Source: a virus. Taken from it: a stretch of 29,767 bases of DNA. The DNA is taken from the IMG/VR virus record IMGVR_UViG_3300020477_000091, positions 1-29,767 of that record; one strand, 5' to 3'. Positions 23,801-29,767 of the stretch are shown here, in pieces. Below the pieces are notes generated by a model that saw only the letters and a list, made by a program, of their open reading frames with translations, made no database searches and was not told the origin of the DNA. Made by a program: the position numbers and the translations under genes. Numbering within the stretch: the first letter of the stretch is position 1; each line of letters begins with the position of its first letter.

Positions 23801-24984
23801 CTCTACATGTGCGGCTGGCGAAGGATGTGGCGGAACGAAAGATCCGCACCGTCGACGGCAGAGAGATCACCTATGCGGATGTCTACCGTGCAGCTATCCG
23901 CACAGGGATCGCGGACAAGTCGTTTGTTTCTGCGGAACTTGCCACCGACCTCCCCGAAAGCATGCAGTTTGCGAAGCAATGGGATCCGCGGGAGATGGTC
24001 GCAAAGACGGTGAAGTTCTGGTCGCAGGACAACCCTGTCTTTGGAACGCATGGGTTTCTGTTGAAGTCAACAGGAAATCTTGCGCGCTGGAATGAAAACA
24101 TACGGCGCATGGCGCTGTTTGTGGACAGGCTCAAGGCTGGGGAGGCTGTCGATGATGCAGCCAGAAGCGTCAAGTTGGCGTTGTTCGACTATAAGGATCT
24201 GACCCGGTTTGAGCGGGAAGCGGCGCGTCGAATCATGCCCTTCTACACCTTCTCTCGGAAAAACCTGCCTGCACAGATCAGGAGTATGCTCGATCAGCCT
24301 GGCAAGTATCTGGCCCTTGGCAAGGCGAAGCGGGCGGTCGAGGCCAGGGCAGACCACGAGTTCGGTCCCATCGGTGCTGTCAGGGACTACATGGATGATC
24401 TGTGGGCATGGCGTCTGCCTACGCAGACGGAACAGGGGTCGCCGGTCTTTTGGAATCTTGGTCTTTCGATGACCGACGTGAACCTGTTCGGCGTGCCTGG
24501 AAGGCCAGGCGAAGGTGGAGACCCTGAAATCTTCGACAGGGTCAGCCCCCTGTGGGACATTCTCAAGTTGAGCGCAGCGGCGCTTGGAACATACGACTAC
24601 CGCAGTCCGCTTACGGGTCGAAAGATCAAAGGCACCTATATGGAGCCGGACCCTGGCCTGAAGTGGCTACTTGACAAGGCTGGCGTCACGGACCGACTGC
24701 CGACGCCGACCGGAGGGTCCTATCCAGTCGTCCCGACCGCCGTTGTCATGGCGTATCGCAAGCTGTTTCCACACCTTGTTGCCTACGGTCGCGTCTTCGC
24801 CCAGGAGAGGGATGATCCTTACCAGGCTGAACAGATGCCCTTTCGCCGCCTTCGTGAGGCGGCTGGCATTTCCCTGATGCCCAACAATCCGTTGCGTGCC
24901 GAGACGGATGCTCTTCGCAAATTGGAGGAGGGTCCGTTAGCATCGGTTGCAAGAAATCCGCTGGGGATCATCCCTGGCGACTGA
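20875..24984 (+). CDS. giant ejection protein candidate with polyvalent-associated C-terminal region
   Basis: 1369 residues, the largest protein in the window. The N-terminus has two exact HESDPFKAFL repeats and a related ADPFAEFL at residues 2-9. The C-terminal half resembles the large helical domains of phage polyvalent/ejected proteins (LPD38-like): ARAAFYNIRNWIDDG near 903, WNENIRRMALFVDRLKAGE, LFDYKDLTRFERE near 1103, and IMPFYTFSRKNLPAQIRSML from 1120. In that family these proteins travel inside the head and enter the host. The middle has long helical stretches and Ala-rich segments but no catalytic motif I recognise. It ends the three-gene ejection module. Codon use matches its neighbours. 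The family match is motif-based and not confirmed by a profile search. Confidence 0.75.
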   Translation: MADPFAEFLAQEAADKSERRRHESDPFKAFLRNPESLAHESDPFKAFLEDEDAGIRAAEEARRIAMGEALRSDKLENVNRLIARGLWAEPMPGTVPMVEQDPEIAEAARSAARMGVPGVAQGLDTDEPSFWEKAGSLAKTGATFALPTGRSPTGLASEVQEMFRPKFTPPGEVSVRRPTALSTGMDIAETPARILVAAPAMAWSEGRPADVFEYMGKAVPLPSWQPGVAPRDNFAAYQSFVKNKVGGDPSDWKHIVGGFVFSLADPAFLVAGAGGAPKALLATHQAALIGGGLKSVGVGRRIMRGLGVVGKELDVQTASLARQITDDIHGAGSVRKARGAVRERLVDLFGEQAGKQLDALGESWGETGIRVGLPLTPRVEVVSAKTLQKGKEIGEDILGALKPGAVVDVAQDIASKIPGVPVKAPLNRERKSALDAINAVGRAFRTDLEGGFRGWDGALEFYEDSRIVRDPFEHERGVVIGQLARVARKLTSSPGGRKGVPDPFHMGLGELVDYSKKPGLAEDAERQFGQAVLNSPYRASTQRMDEGIFDLPDIEANDLEATNILRRGYANAVIRGRRLLKDTARDLGYESAADLMKQADDPLESRALSALEVEVAEDFHRYVQGAFVQNGMAEDMADQLARTAMGKAQSAIFKDTGAYSELMDSLSDRVAIMLKHNESTLDRMLQSERKIFKSFATQAAKRVREASIRSGLSKRDAASSAKDAYQKVMARAPEELENYFMHYIRDRNMIRRRVEVAPGAAGEAPGKHRTFLDVVENYEAMQNPSDDLMQSLAARTYAHIRFKEKAAVADLVFGDRRWARPVSRLRHPNTVTHHDYGKYSAKGADWGEKIHPITGEVYLVRDEVADYLDRAISMHDPGVLEKMFRTVDGFMGRWKSYATHARAAFYNIRNWIDDGVRMHMAGFNHNPVTYEEAVRIGMLRHLEEDLPVLATERALRKPRKGVWAKGRKYLDKRRDALHVRLAKDVAERKIRTVDGREITYADVYRAAIRTGIADKSFVSAELATDLPESMQFAKQWDPREMVAKTVKFWSQDNPVFGTHGFLLKSTGNLARWNENIRRMALFVDRLKAGEAVDDAARSVKLALFDYKDLTRFEREAARRIMPFYTFSRKNLPAQIRSMLDQPGKYLALGKAKRAVEARADHEFGPIGAVRDYMDDLWAWRLPTQTEQGSPVFWNLGLSMTDVNLFGVPGRPGEGGDPEIFDRVSPLWDILKLSAAALGTYDYRSPLTGRKIKGTYMEPDPGLKWLLDKAGVTDRLPTPTGGSYPVVPTAVVMAYRKLFPHLVAYGRVFAQERDDPYQAEQMPFRRLREAAGISLMPNNPLRAETDALRKLEEGPLASVARNPLGIIPGD
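20937..21017 (+). repeat. direct repeat of 30 bases, 51 bases apart
   Basis: Bases 20937-20966 and 20988-21017 are identical. They encode HESDPFKAFL twice, 17 codons apart. The perfect DNA match suggests a recent duplication or gene conversion. Confidence 0.85.
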
Positions 24985-25008
24985 CATGGCGTGAGTTAGG
25001 AGCCCAGC

Positions 25009-25914
25009 ATGCCCAACCCCCCTCGTTTGGCGATCCGCCCCGGTCGAGTGACCTCGGTCGGTCCGGACATCGCGAACTTCGTCGTCAACGGCAACAAGAC
25101 CGCCGCCAACGACTGCCACGCAGACATCACGGACTACACCTACGACGACACGTCGGACGATCCGGCGGGGATCGTGGCGTGGGAGGTGCAGGTCCGCAAC
25201 GAGTCGGGCGCTGACAAGCGCGTGTGGCTTGGTGGGCGGTTGTCGGACGCCACGGGGGACGGGGAGTTCGACGTCTGGTCTGCCGGTCAGTTCGTGGCTG
25301 CGTCGACCACCTACTCGGACGACACGGACGACGCGAAGGACGCCGGGGCGAACGACTTTGCGATGGGCACGACCACGAACGACGACGGTTTCCTCGTCGG
25401 TGCCGACCGCAAGTGGAACTGCCTGGTGGTCGACGTGGGGACTGCCTACAACAACGGCGGAACGGCGTTGGGTACGGCTTCGTCCAAGCACTTCTACCAA
25501 TACTGGAACGGGTCGGGCTGGACGAACGTGACCCTGCTGAGTCCTGCGGTGGACCTTGGCTTGGCGGCGCAGGAGTACGCCATCGTCTTCGCCATCCCCG
25601 ACGACTGGACCGCCTACGAGGATGGGGACGTGAACGGGGTGGACACTCGGCTGATCGGGCAGTACGTGCTGCGCTACATCAACGGCGACGCTCCTTCCGC
25701 ATCCGCTGCCTTGGCGACGCGCCTGTACGTGGGGACGGCGCGGAAGTCGATGTTGTTGGTGCCTGACGGCGGCACGGACGTGAGCGACAACGCCCCGATC
25801 CCGCTTTGCGGTCGTGACGAGCGCGTGTGGATGGTCACGGACGGTGCGGCTGCTGACGTGGAGTGCTTCCTGACCGGCGAGAAGTCGGCTGAAGTACAGA
25901 ACATCGGAGTCTGA
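25009..25914 (+). CDS. 301-residue beta-rich structural protein
   Basis: Start ATG with AGGAG six bases upstream. Acidic and rich in Asp, Thr, Gly and Val, with strand-like segments throughout (VAWEVQVRNESG, KHFYQYWNGSGWTNVTLL, EYAIVFAIPDDW, QYVLRYINGD, KSMLLVPDGGTDV). Codons end mainly in C or G, as in the capsid gene. This points to an abundant virion protein, for example a head decoration or tail-surface protein. No known domain recognised. Confidence 0.65.
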   Translation: MPNPPRLAIRPGRVTSVGPDIANFVVNGNKTAANDCHADITDYTYDDTSDDPAGIVAWEVQVRNESGADKRVWLGGRLSDATGDGEFDVWSAGQFVAASTTYSDDTDDAKDAGANDFAMGTTTNDDGFLVGADRKWNCLVVDVGTAYNNGGTALGTASSKHFYQYWNGSGWTNVTLLSPAVDLGLAAQEYAIVFAIPDDWTAYEDGDVNGVDTRLIGQYVLRYINGDAPSASAALATRLYVGTARKSMLLVPDGGTDVSDNAPIPLCGRDERVWMVTDGAAADVECFLTGEKSAEVQNIGV

Positions 25915-25916
25915 AG

Positions 25917-26630
25917 ATGAGTCGGCGCATCATTCGCACGCCCCTGTACGAGACCGATCCGATGCGGTTCGTCACGCTTCTCGATGACTTTCACGCTGGA
26001 TCCACGGAGGACGGTGAGATCGGGGATCTCGGGTGGCTCGGAGTCTCGATGAGTGGCAGCGGGGGGGCGGCGCTCAATACCATTCCGACGACAACGGGAG
26101 GGTTTGGGGTCCGGGGGCTTCGGGGGAACGCCAACAGCGACTACTGCGTAACGCGTACAGCGGAAGCGCAATCGTTCGCCGAAATGTCGGTGGGGATGCG
26201 GTTTGGCTTTCGCGTTCTGCCGGAAGGCACCAGCGATACGCGATTCTGGGCTGGGTTCGCTTCAAACTCGTCGTCGGTGCCAATCCAGGGCAACGCAACG
26301 AAGTTCCTGGGTGTTCGTTATGATTCGGCGATAGATGGGAACGTCTATGTCGTGTCGAAGAATGGCTCTGGCTCCGGCAGTGAGGACGTTCTGTCACTTG
26401 GCGCAGCGACGACGACTGCCTACAAGACGTACTGGTTCGACAGGGTCAACGCTACGACGCTGCGATGCTACTCGGGTGGGGCTCTGGTCGGGACGCTGAC
26501 GACGTCGAACTTCCCAGCGACCGGGTCAACTTGCCAGCCTGTCATGGGTATTGGGTCCACGACCGGCGGATCGGCGAAGGATCTCAATGTTGACTTCATC
26601 TTCGCTCATATCCCCATGGACAGGAGTTAG
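25917..26630 (+). CDS. beta-sandwich (lectin-like) virion surface protein candidate
   Basis: 237 residues starting two bases after the preceding stop. It opens with FVTLLDDFHAGS and continues with MRFGFRVLPEG, TRFWAGFASNSS, KFLGVRYDS, NVYVVSKNGSG, AYKTYWFDRVNATTLRCYSG and a closing LNVDFIFAHIP, an order of strands expected of a LamG/concanavalin-type jelly roll. The layout matches the protein at 5753-6442, though direct identity is low by eye. It is a candidate receptor-binding or capsid-surface protein. Confidence 0.65.
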   Translation: MSRRIIRTPLYETDPMRFVTLLDDFHAGSTEDGEIGDLGWLGVSMSGSGGAALNTIPTTTGGFGVRGLRGNANSDYCVTRTAEAQSFAEMSVGMRFGFRVLPEGTSDTRFWAGFASNSSSVPIQGNATKFLGVRYDSAIDGNVYVVSKNGSGSGSEDVLSLGAATTTAYKTYWFDRVNATTLRCYSGGALVGTLTTSNFPATGSTCQPVMGIGSTTGGSAKDLNVDFIFAHIPMDRS

Positions 26631-26632
26631 CG

Positions 26633-26836
26633 ATGTCGGCTCCCAGTGAAATCCTGGCAGTCTTTCCCCACGCCGACGATGACGATGTCTGTGCGTACAC
26701 CGGCCAGCCGCTCGCCGGGAAGGTGACGACCTCTCTGGCTTTGAAGGTCGGTTCGTCAAACGCAACAACGGTTGTGGTCCTGCTGTCGAGTCTTTCCAAC
26801 GCCACCTTGAAGGCCGGATTGGTGGAGGAAGACTGA
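26633..26836 (+). CDS. 67-residue small protein before the endolysin
   Basis: It starts two bases after the preceding stop and overlaps the endolysin ATG (TGATG). DADDDDVCAYTGQPLAGKV is followed by beta-prone KVTTSLALKV and ATTVVVLLSSL. It has no membrane helix of holin length. Probably a minor structural or unassigned protein. Confidence 0.55.
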   Translation: MSAPSEILAVFPHADDDDVCAYTGQPLAGKVTTSLALKVGSSNATTVVVLLSSLSNATLKAGLVEED

Positions 26837-27279
26837 TGAATCTCGCCCCCAACCTGACGTGGGGGGAGATCCTTCGCGGCTCCGGATACGACACGGTTGC
26901 CGACCTCCCCGCCGACGTGCGAGATGCGGTCGAGTCCATGGCTGCGCGGATGTTCCAACCCCTGCGCGACGAGTTGGGCTTCCCGCTCACGGTGCTTGCC
27001 GGCGGTGGTGTGCGTTCACCTGACATGAACAGGCGTGTGGGCGGTGCTCGCACATCGCAGCATATGGCCGGTTGTGCCCTCGACCTGCGGGGCCCTACCG
27101 AGGCGCAGACCTTGCGTATCTACGACGTGGCGAAGGAGATGCAGGCGGATCGTCGGCTTCCTCCGGGTGGCTTGGCGCTGTATCTCCGGAAGGACGGCAG
27201 CGTCCGTTTCGTGCATGTAGACTGCCGCGGGCGTAGAGCCCGTTGGAACGGGGGGGCCCGGAGGCTGGCTCTTGCGTGA
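26836..27279 (+). CDS. peptidase M15 endolysin
   Basis: 147 residues. A zinc D-Ala-D-Ala-type peptidase that would cut peptide cross-links in the cell wall for lysis. GGGVRSPDMNRRVGG and TSQHMAGCALDL give His 76 and Asp 83 of the SxHxxGxAxD motif; HVDC supplies His 127 as the third zinc ligand. The arrangement matches the M15A branch. There is no signal peptide, so it needs a holin for release. It heads a run of small membrane-protein genes, consistent with a lysis cassette. ATG coupled to the upstream stop. Confidence 0.88.
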   Translation: MNLAPNLTWGEILRGSGYDTVADLPADVRDAVESMAARMFQPLRDELGFPLTVLAGGGVRSPDMNRRVGGARTSQHMAGCALDLRGPTEAQTLRIYDVAKEMQADRRLPPGGLALYLRKDGSVRFVHVDCRGRRARWNGGARRLALA

Positions 27280-27592
27280 CGTCCTTGCCCTCATAGCCAT
27301 CTCCCTGCTTGGGTACGCCCTCTGGGTCGTCAGTCTGGACGCCCTCGATGCGGAGGCCCGTGCGAGCGAGGCCAGCGCCGCCGCCCTTGCAGCCCAGCAG
27401 GTCGCCGAGGAAGCGGAGCTTTGGGCTTTTGAGGCCACGATGAGGCGGGACACCGTCTGCGACTGCACCTACAACTTGGAAGAAGACCCGCTTGCCAAGC
27501 ACTTGCGCCATGCTGCGGCGATCGAGTGCAAGCGTTGCAAGATCGTAACGACGATGGCAAAAGACCTGCCGCCTCATGACGGGGAGCCCTGA
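27272..27592 (+). CDS. membrane-anchored protein with paired cysteines, lysis region
   Basis: 106 residues from a TTG at 27272-27274. GGAGG at 27260-27264 is 7 bases upstream and supports this rare start; it overlaps the endolysin gene by 8 bases. Residues about 3-21 form one membrane helix (VLALIAISLLGYALWVVS). An Ala/Glu-rich coiled coil follows (EARASEASAAALAAQQVAEE), then VCDC and CKRC cysteine pairs near the end. The layout suits an inner-membrane spanin subunit. The cysteine pairs are unusual and could form disulphides or bind metal. Spanin role is inference from position. Confidence 0.6.
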   Translation: MRDVLALIAISLLGYALWVVSLDALDAEARASEASAAALAAQQVAEEAELWAFEATMRRDTVCDCTYNLEEDPLAKHLRHAAAIECKRCKIVTTMAKDLPPHDGEP

Positions 27593-27906
27593 TGCCTGAA
27601 TTGATCTCCCTGCTGACGGAGGCTGGACCCCTTGCGGCGTTTGCTGTCTGGATGGCGATCCAGAACAAGCAGGCGGGCGTGAAGCACGACGAGTTGGTGG
27701 AGAAATTCCAAGCGCAGATCCGCGAACTGGACGAAAAGCGAGAGACAGACGAGGAAAAACTTCGGGACCGCTATGACGCTGTCCTCCGCCAGTACGAGGT
27801 TGAACGCAAGGAGATGCTTGAGCGCATCGCTGAAAGCATCCAGACCGGCCTCGGCGAAATGCGGCAGCATTACGCGGCGATAGCAGCGAGGGAGGATCAC
27901 CAGTGA
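27592..27906 (+). CDS. membrane helix plus coiled-coil protein (spanin or holin accessory)
   Basis: 104 residues, TGATG overlap with the preceding gene. One N-terminal membrane segment (LTEAGPLAAFAVWMAI, about residues 8-23) is followed by a long charged coiled coil (LVEKFQAQIRELDEKRETD onward). Its GTGA end overlaps the next gene. The topology fits a spanin-like or holin-associated protein. Confidence 0.65.
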   Translation: MPELISLLTEAGPLAAFAVWMAIQNKQAGVKHDELVEKFQAQIRELDEKRETDEEKLRDRYDAVLRQYEVERKEMLERIAESIQTGLGEMRQHYAAIAAREDHQ

Positions 27907-28187
27907 GCAGCGACGCGGTAGGAACCTGGGGCGGCGTGATAGGCATCGTCGGAGCGGGCGCTGCGCTTGCTATCGGCTTTGGGCTGATCCCTTCGGCGGC
28001 TGACTTGAAGCGCGTGGAGGCCAAGGCCGACCGCGTCGAGGTGGCAGAGCGCGAGATCGCGGTACAAGGTCAGCAGATCAAGGAGATCCGGTCGACGGTC
28101 GAGCGGATCGAGACGCGGCAAACGCAGCAATTCGACCGCATAATGCGGGCTTTGAGAGAGAGGGAGGCGCATCATGGGAGCGATTAG
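27903..28187 (+). CDS. membrane helix plus coiled-coil protein
   Basis: 94 residues, GTG start in a GTGA overlap, with GGAGG about 8 bases upstream. Residues about 8-29 (TWGGVIGIVGAGAALAIGFG) are one membrane segment; the rest is a coiled coil with regular hydrophobic spacing (ERIETRQTQQFDRIMRALRE). It resembles its upstream neighbour in layout but not in sequence. Lysis-region membrane protein of unknown detail. Confidence 0.65.
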   Translation: MSSDAVGTWGGVIGIVGAGAALAIGFGLIPSAADLKRVEAKADRVEVAEREIAVQGQQIKEIRSTVERIETRQTQQFDRIMRALREREAHHGSD

Positions 28188-28476
28188 GGGGCTACTGGCA
28201 AGTAGGAAATTCTGGTCGGCGATCCTCGGCGGGGTCATCGCCGCGGTCTGCGACCACCTGGGTGTCGACCAGCAGACGATCTACGGCATTCTCGGCCTGT
28301 TCGGCGTGCAGATTGCCGGCCAGGGGCTTGCTGACGTCGGGAAGGAGCGCACAAAGGCGAAGATTGAGGCCGTGCGTGAGGGCATCATCGCCGACACGGA
28401 AGGCTTGAGCCCGGCGGATCGAATTGCGGCGCTGAAGGCCGAGGCGCTCGGGGACGACGCCGACGACGAGGAGTAG
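28174..28476 (+). CDS. holin candidate
   Basis: 100 residues with AGGGAGG before the ATG; it overlaps the previous gene by 14 bases. SRKFWSAILGGVIAAVCDHLGV and IYGILGLFGVQIAGQGLADVGKE are two hydrophobic segments, in the order found in a common family of small phage membrane proteins annotated as holins. The C-terminus is charged (DDADDEE). Two membrane helices and a short charged tail suit a class II-type holin, which would release the M15 endolysin. Best holin candidate in the window. Confidence 0.7.
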   Translation: MGAIRGLLASRKFWSAILGGVIAAVCDHLGVDQQTIYGILGLFGVQIAGQGLADVGKERTKAKIEAVREGIIADTEGLSPADRIAALKAEALGDDADDEE

Positions 28477-28685
28477 TGGATCCGAAATCCTGCGAACAAC
28501 GCAGCGACGACGACTGCGGCTGCCTGGAGTGGGACTACCTTGAGGCGATGGCGGCGAAGGCGAAGGTCGTGACCTCCGGCGAATGCGTCGTGGTCGAACA
28601 GTCGCCGCTCCCCTCAGGCGTCGAGGGCGGGATCGGCGTCGCTGTAGGGCTTTTGCTGACGCTGCTGTGGGCTTTCCTTCGCTGA
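28476..28685 (+). CDS. 69-residue protein with a C-terminal membrane segment
   Basis: GTG start sharing one base with the holin candidate's TAG. Several cysteines lie near the N-terminus (SCEQRSDDDCGC) and a membrane helix at the end (VEGGIGVAVGLLLTLLWAFL). A tail-anchored topology with an acidic, Cys-rich cytoplasmic or periplasmic domain. There is no lipobox, so it is not an outer-membrane spanin. It may be a lysis accessory. Confidence 0.55.
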   Translation: MDPKSCEQRSDDDCGCLEWDYLEAMAAKAKVVTSGECVVVEQSPLPSGVEGGIGVAVGLLLTLLWAFLR

Positions 28686-28978
28686 AACGTCGCGCCTTTC
28701 GGGCTGTGCGCGAGGTGTGCGGCACCGAGATATGCCCAAAGGTGCAGGCGGCCGAGGCGCTCGGGGCCGACATGGAATGCGTCTCGGCGACCGCTCACCA
28801 GATGCGGCATGCGTTGGCGTCGTTGCTGGTGATGGCGACATCGTCGCCTGGGCGGTGTCCTAACTGCGCCGCGCTGCTACCGGCGCACGTCGACGCGTGC
28901 AGCGTCGGCCGCCTACTGCGCCTGACTTGCGACGATCCAGACGGCCAGGGCGAGTTTGGCGACCGTCCCGAGGCATAG
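28667..28978 (+). CDS. Cys-containing hypothetical protein, start uncertain
   Basis: 103 residues from a GTG at 28667, overlapping the previous gene by 19 bases. A GTG at 28706, after that gene, would give 90 residues; neither has a clear ribosome binding site. It contains CGTEIC, a helical middle (TAHQMRHALASLLVMATSS) and CPNCAALLPAHVDAC, a plausible zinc site. The last 66 bases overlap a minus-strand peptide gene. Codon use is gene-like. It may be the last plus-strand gene of the lysis region. Confidence 0.45.
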   Translation: MGFPSLKRRAFRAVREVCGTEICPKVQAAEALGADMECVSATAHQMRHALASLLVMATSSPGRCPNCAALLPAHVDACSVGRLLRLTCDDPDGQGEFGDRPEA

Positions 28979-29014
28979 CAGGGCGAAGGCGGCGGGCCCC
29001 GTTTCTCCGGTCAT
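28913..29014 (-). CDS. 33-residue membrane peptide
   Basis: The ATG at 29012-29014 overlaps the upstream minus-strand stop as ATGA, the same junction type used in the other minus-strand operon. The peptide is almost all one membrane helix (FALLCLGTVAKLALAVWIVA). It ends inside the plus-strand gene at 28667-28978, so the two converge with 66 bases of overlap. One of the two may be false. Confidence 0.45.
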   Translation of the reverse strand: MTGETGPAAFALLCLGTVAKLALAVWIVASQAQ

Positions 29015-29379
29015 CCCTTCGGGACCACCCTGCCGTCCTCTCGGGGGCGGATGCGAATATCGCCGTTCCATGTCTCTCTCGGCCTGTGCGGCGGCTCGCC
29101 GTGCCATCCGCAGGATCGACACTTGCCGGACTGCGGTTCCACGAAACTATGCGAACACGTCACCTTCATCTCGCATCGCCAGTCGAGCGGGTGTTCTAAC
29201 AGGTCGCCGACCTTGAGCGATCCGACGAGTGCCTGCGTTTCTTCTTCGTCCAACTCGATCTCGGCCAAGCTGTCGAGGCGGCAGATCAGGCCCGGCGCAT
29301 AGGGCGCTTCTTCCTCGGCCGTGATCAACGCTCGCTCCGTGGGGAGCGAGTTGCGGACTTGTTTCACTCTCCAGACCAT
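29011..29379 (-). CDS. 122-residue zinc-finger-like hypothetical protein
   Basis: AGGAGG five bases before the ATG (on the minus strand, 29385-29390) is a strong ribosome binding site. The N-terminal half is beta/helix mixed and acidic (EIELDEEETQALVGSLKVGD). The second half has C..SH and CRSCGWHGEP, a likely zinc site. It lies directly after a recombination-type gene in the same direction, so an early DNA-metabolism role is reasonable. Not recognised as a named family. Confidence 0.65.
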   Translation of the reverse strand: MVWRVKQVRNSLPTERALITAEEEAPYAPGLICRLDSLAEIELDEEETQALVGSLKVGDLLEHPLDWRCEMKVTCSHSFVEPQSGKCRSCGWHGEPPHRPRETWNGDIRIRPREDGRVVPKG

Positions 29380-29388
29380 CGGGTCCTC

Positions 29389-29767
29389 CTAGAACGGGAT
29401 GTCGTCGTCTGGGGCAAGCGGTGCCTGTGCGTTGATGGCAGCCTTCGACTTCGCCGGCCCGCCCCGCGTGACGCTCCACCAACTCTTCGGTCGCGACTTG
29501 CCCTTGTACTCCTCGGCGCATCCGGAGGCGCACTCAAGGTCGGGAGAACGCTCGCCTGGATTCCAGAAGCGGCGCGTGACGCCTTGATTGCCGCAGGACG
29601 GACAGTCCTGGGCATCGCCCCCGGCACCCTGGGGGCCATCGGGGGGAGGTCCCTGGGCGGCCGGAGCGGAAGGTGCCGGCGCAGCCTTGCGTTGCTCCTG
29701 GCGCGGCACGGAGGCGTCGAGGTCGGGATCGTCTCCCGTCTTGAGCAGGAAGGTCTCGCGAAGCAGG
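29389..29767 (-). CDS. C-terminus of a single-strand annealing recombinase-like protein, truncated by the window edge
   Basis: The frame stays open to the right edge, so the gene continues beyond it; a GTG at 29709 is probably internal. The first visible residues (LLRETFLLKTGDDPDLDA) resemble the end of the ERF-type annealing domain, where a YAL..ALGI.TGDDD-like segment is usual. A Pro/Ala-rich linker follows, then CPSCGNQGV and LECASGC, which could form a zinc ribbon, and a final DDDIPF like the acidic tip of single-strand DNA-binding proteins that recruits partner proteins. Either an ERF/Sak-type annealing protein or an SSB-related protein fits; the visible part is too short to decide. Confidence 0.55.
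   Translation of the reverse strand, partial: LLRETFLLKTGDDPDLDASVPRQEQRKAAPAPSAPAAQGPPPDGPQGAGGDAQDCPSCGNQGVTRRFWNPGERSPDLECASGCAEEYKGKSRPKSWWSVTRGGPAKSKAAINAQAPLAPDDDIPF

Noticed and set aside
1-29767. tRNA genes, CRISPR arrays, insertion sequences, integrase or attachment sites
   Set aside because: Looked for by eye; no cloverleaf-like sequence, regularly spaced repeats, transposase or integrase motifs were seen. A weak tRNA could be missed without a computed search.

Overview
The window looks like the late half of a double-stranded DNA tailed phage genome, most like a P22-type podovirus. It is GC-rich, almost entirely coding, and has no rRNA, tRNA or host housekeeping genes. Genes are packed with 1-4 base stop/start overlaps (ATGA, GTGA, TGATG, TAATG). 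Large terminase, P22-size portal, scaffold-like protein, major capsid protein, connector-like protein, a beta-rich tail hub resembling P22 gp10, a fibre-like protein, three internal/ejected-protein candidates, an M15 endolysin and several small membrane proteins occur in that order. I saw no integrase, repressor or attachment site, and the host cannot be told from the sequence.

Layout. (1) 1-600: the 3' end of an unidentified gene and a roughly 350-base gene-poor stretch that becomes strikingly G+T-rich on the plus strand. (2) 601-4320: a 1239-residue polyvalent protein with an ADP-ribosyltransferase-like (ART) domain and a ParB-like domain joined by repeated Pro-rich linkers. (3) 4317-5626: five small minus-strand genes, each overlapping the next by 4 bases, headed by a ribbon-helix-helix regulator and ending with a PD-(D/E)XK-nuclease-like protein; an inverted repeat over the candidate promoter suggests autoregulation. 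(4) 5753-18518: packaging, head and tail genes on the plus strand. (5) 18528-24984: three internal-protein candidates, the last (1369 aa) carrying motifs of the large phage polyvalent/ejected proteins. (6) 25009-26836: beta-rich structural proteins. (7) 26836-28978: lysis region. (8) 28913-29767: minus-strand genes running in from the right edge, including the C-terminus of a likely single-strand annealing recombinase with an SSB-like acidic tail.

How it fits together. The plus strand is a late operon for packaging, virion assembly, ejection and lysis. The right-edge minus genes are probably the far end of an early, DNA-metabolism transcription unit. The inverted five-gene cassette and the polyvalent gene are the accessory part and the most unusual content: a regulator, a winged-helix-like protein, two tiny zinc-ribbon-like proteins and a nuclease-like protein in one coupled operon, converging end to end with a protein built from host-takeover-type effector domains.
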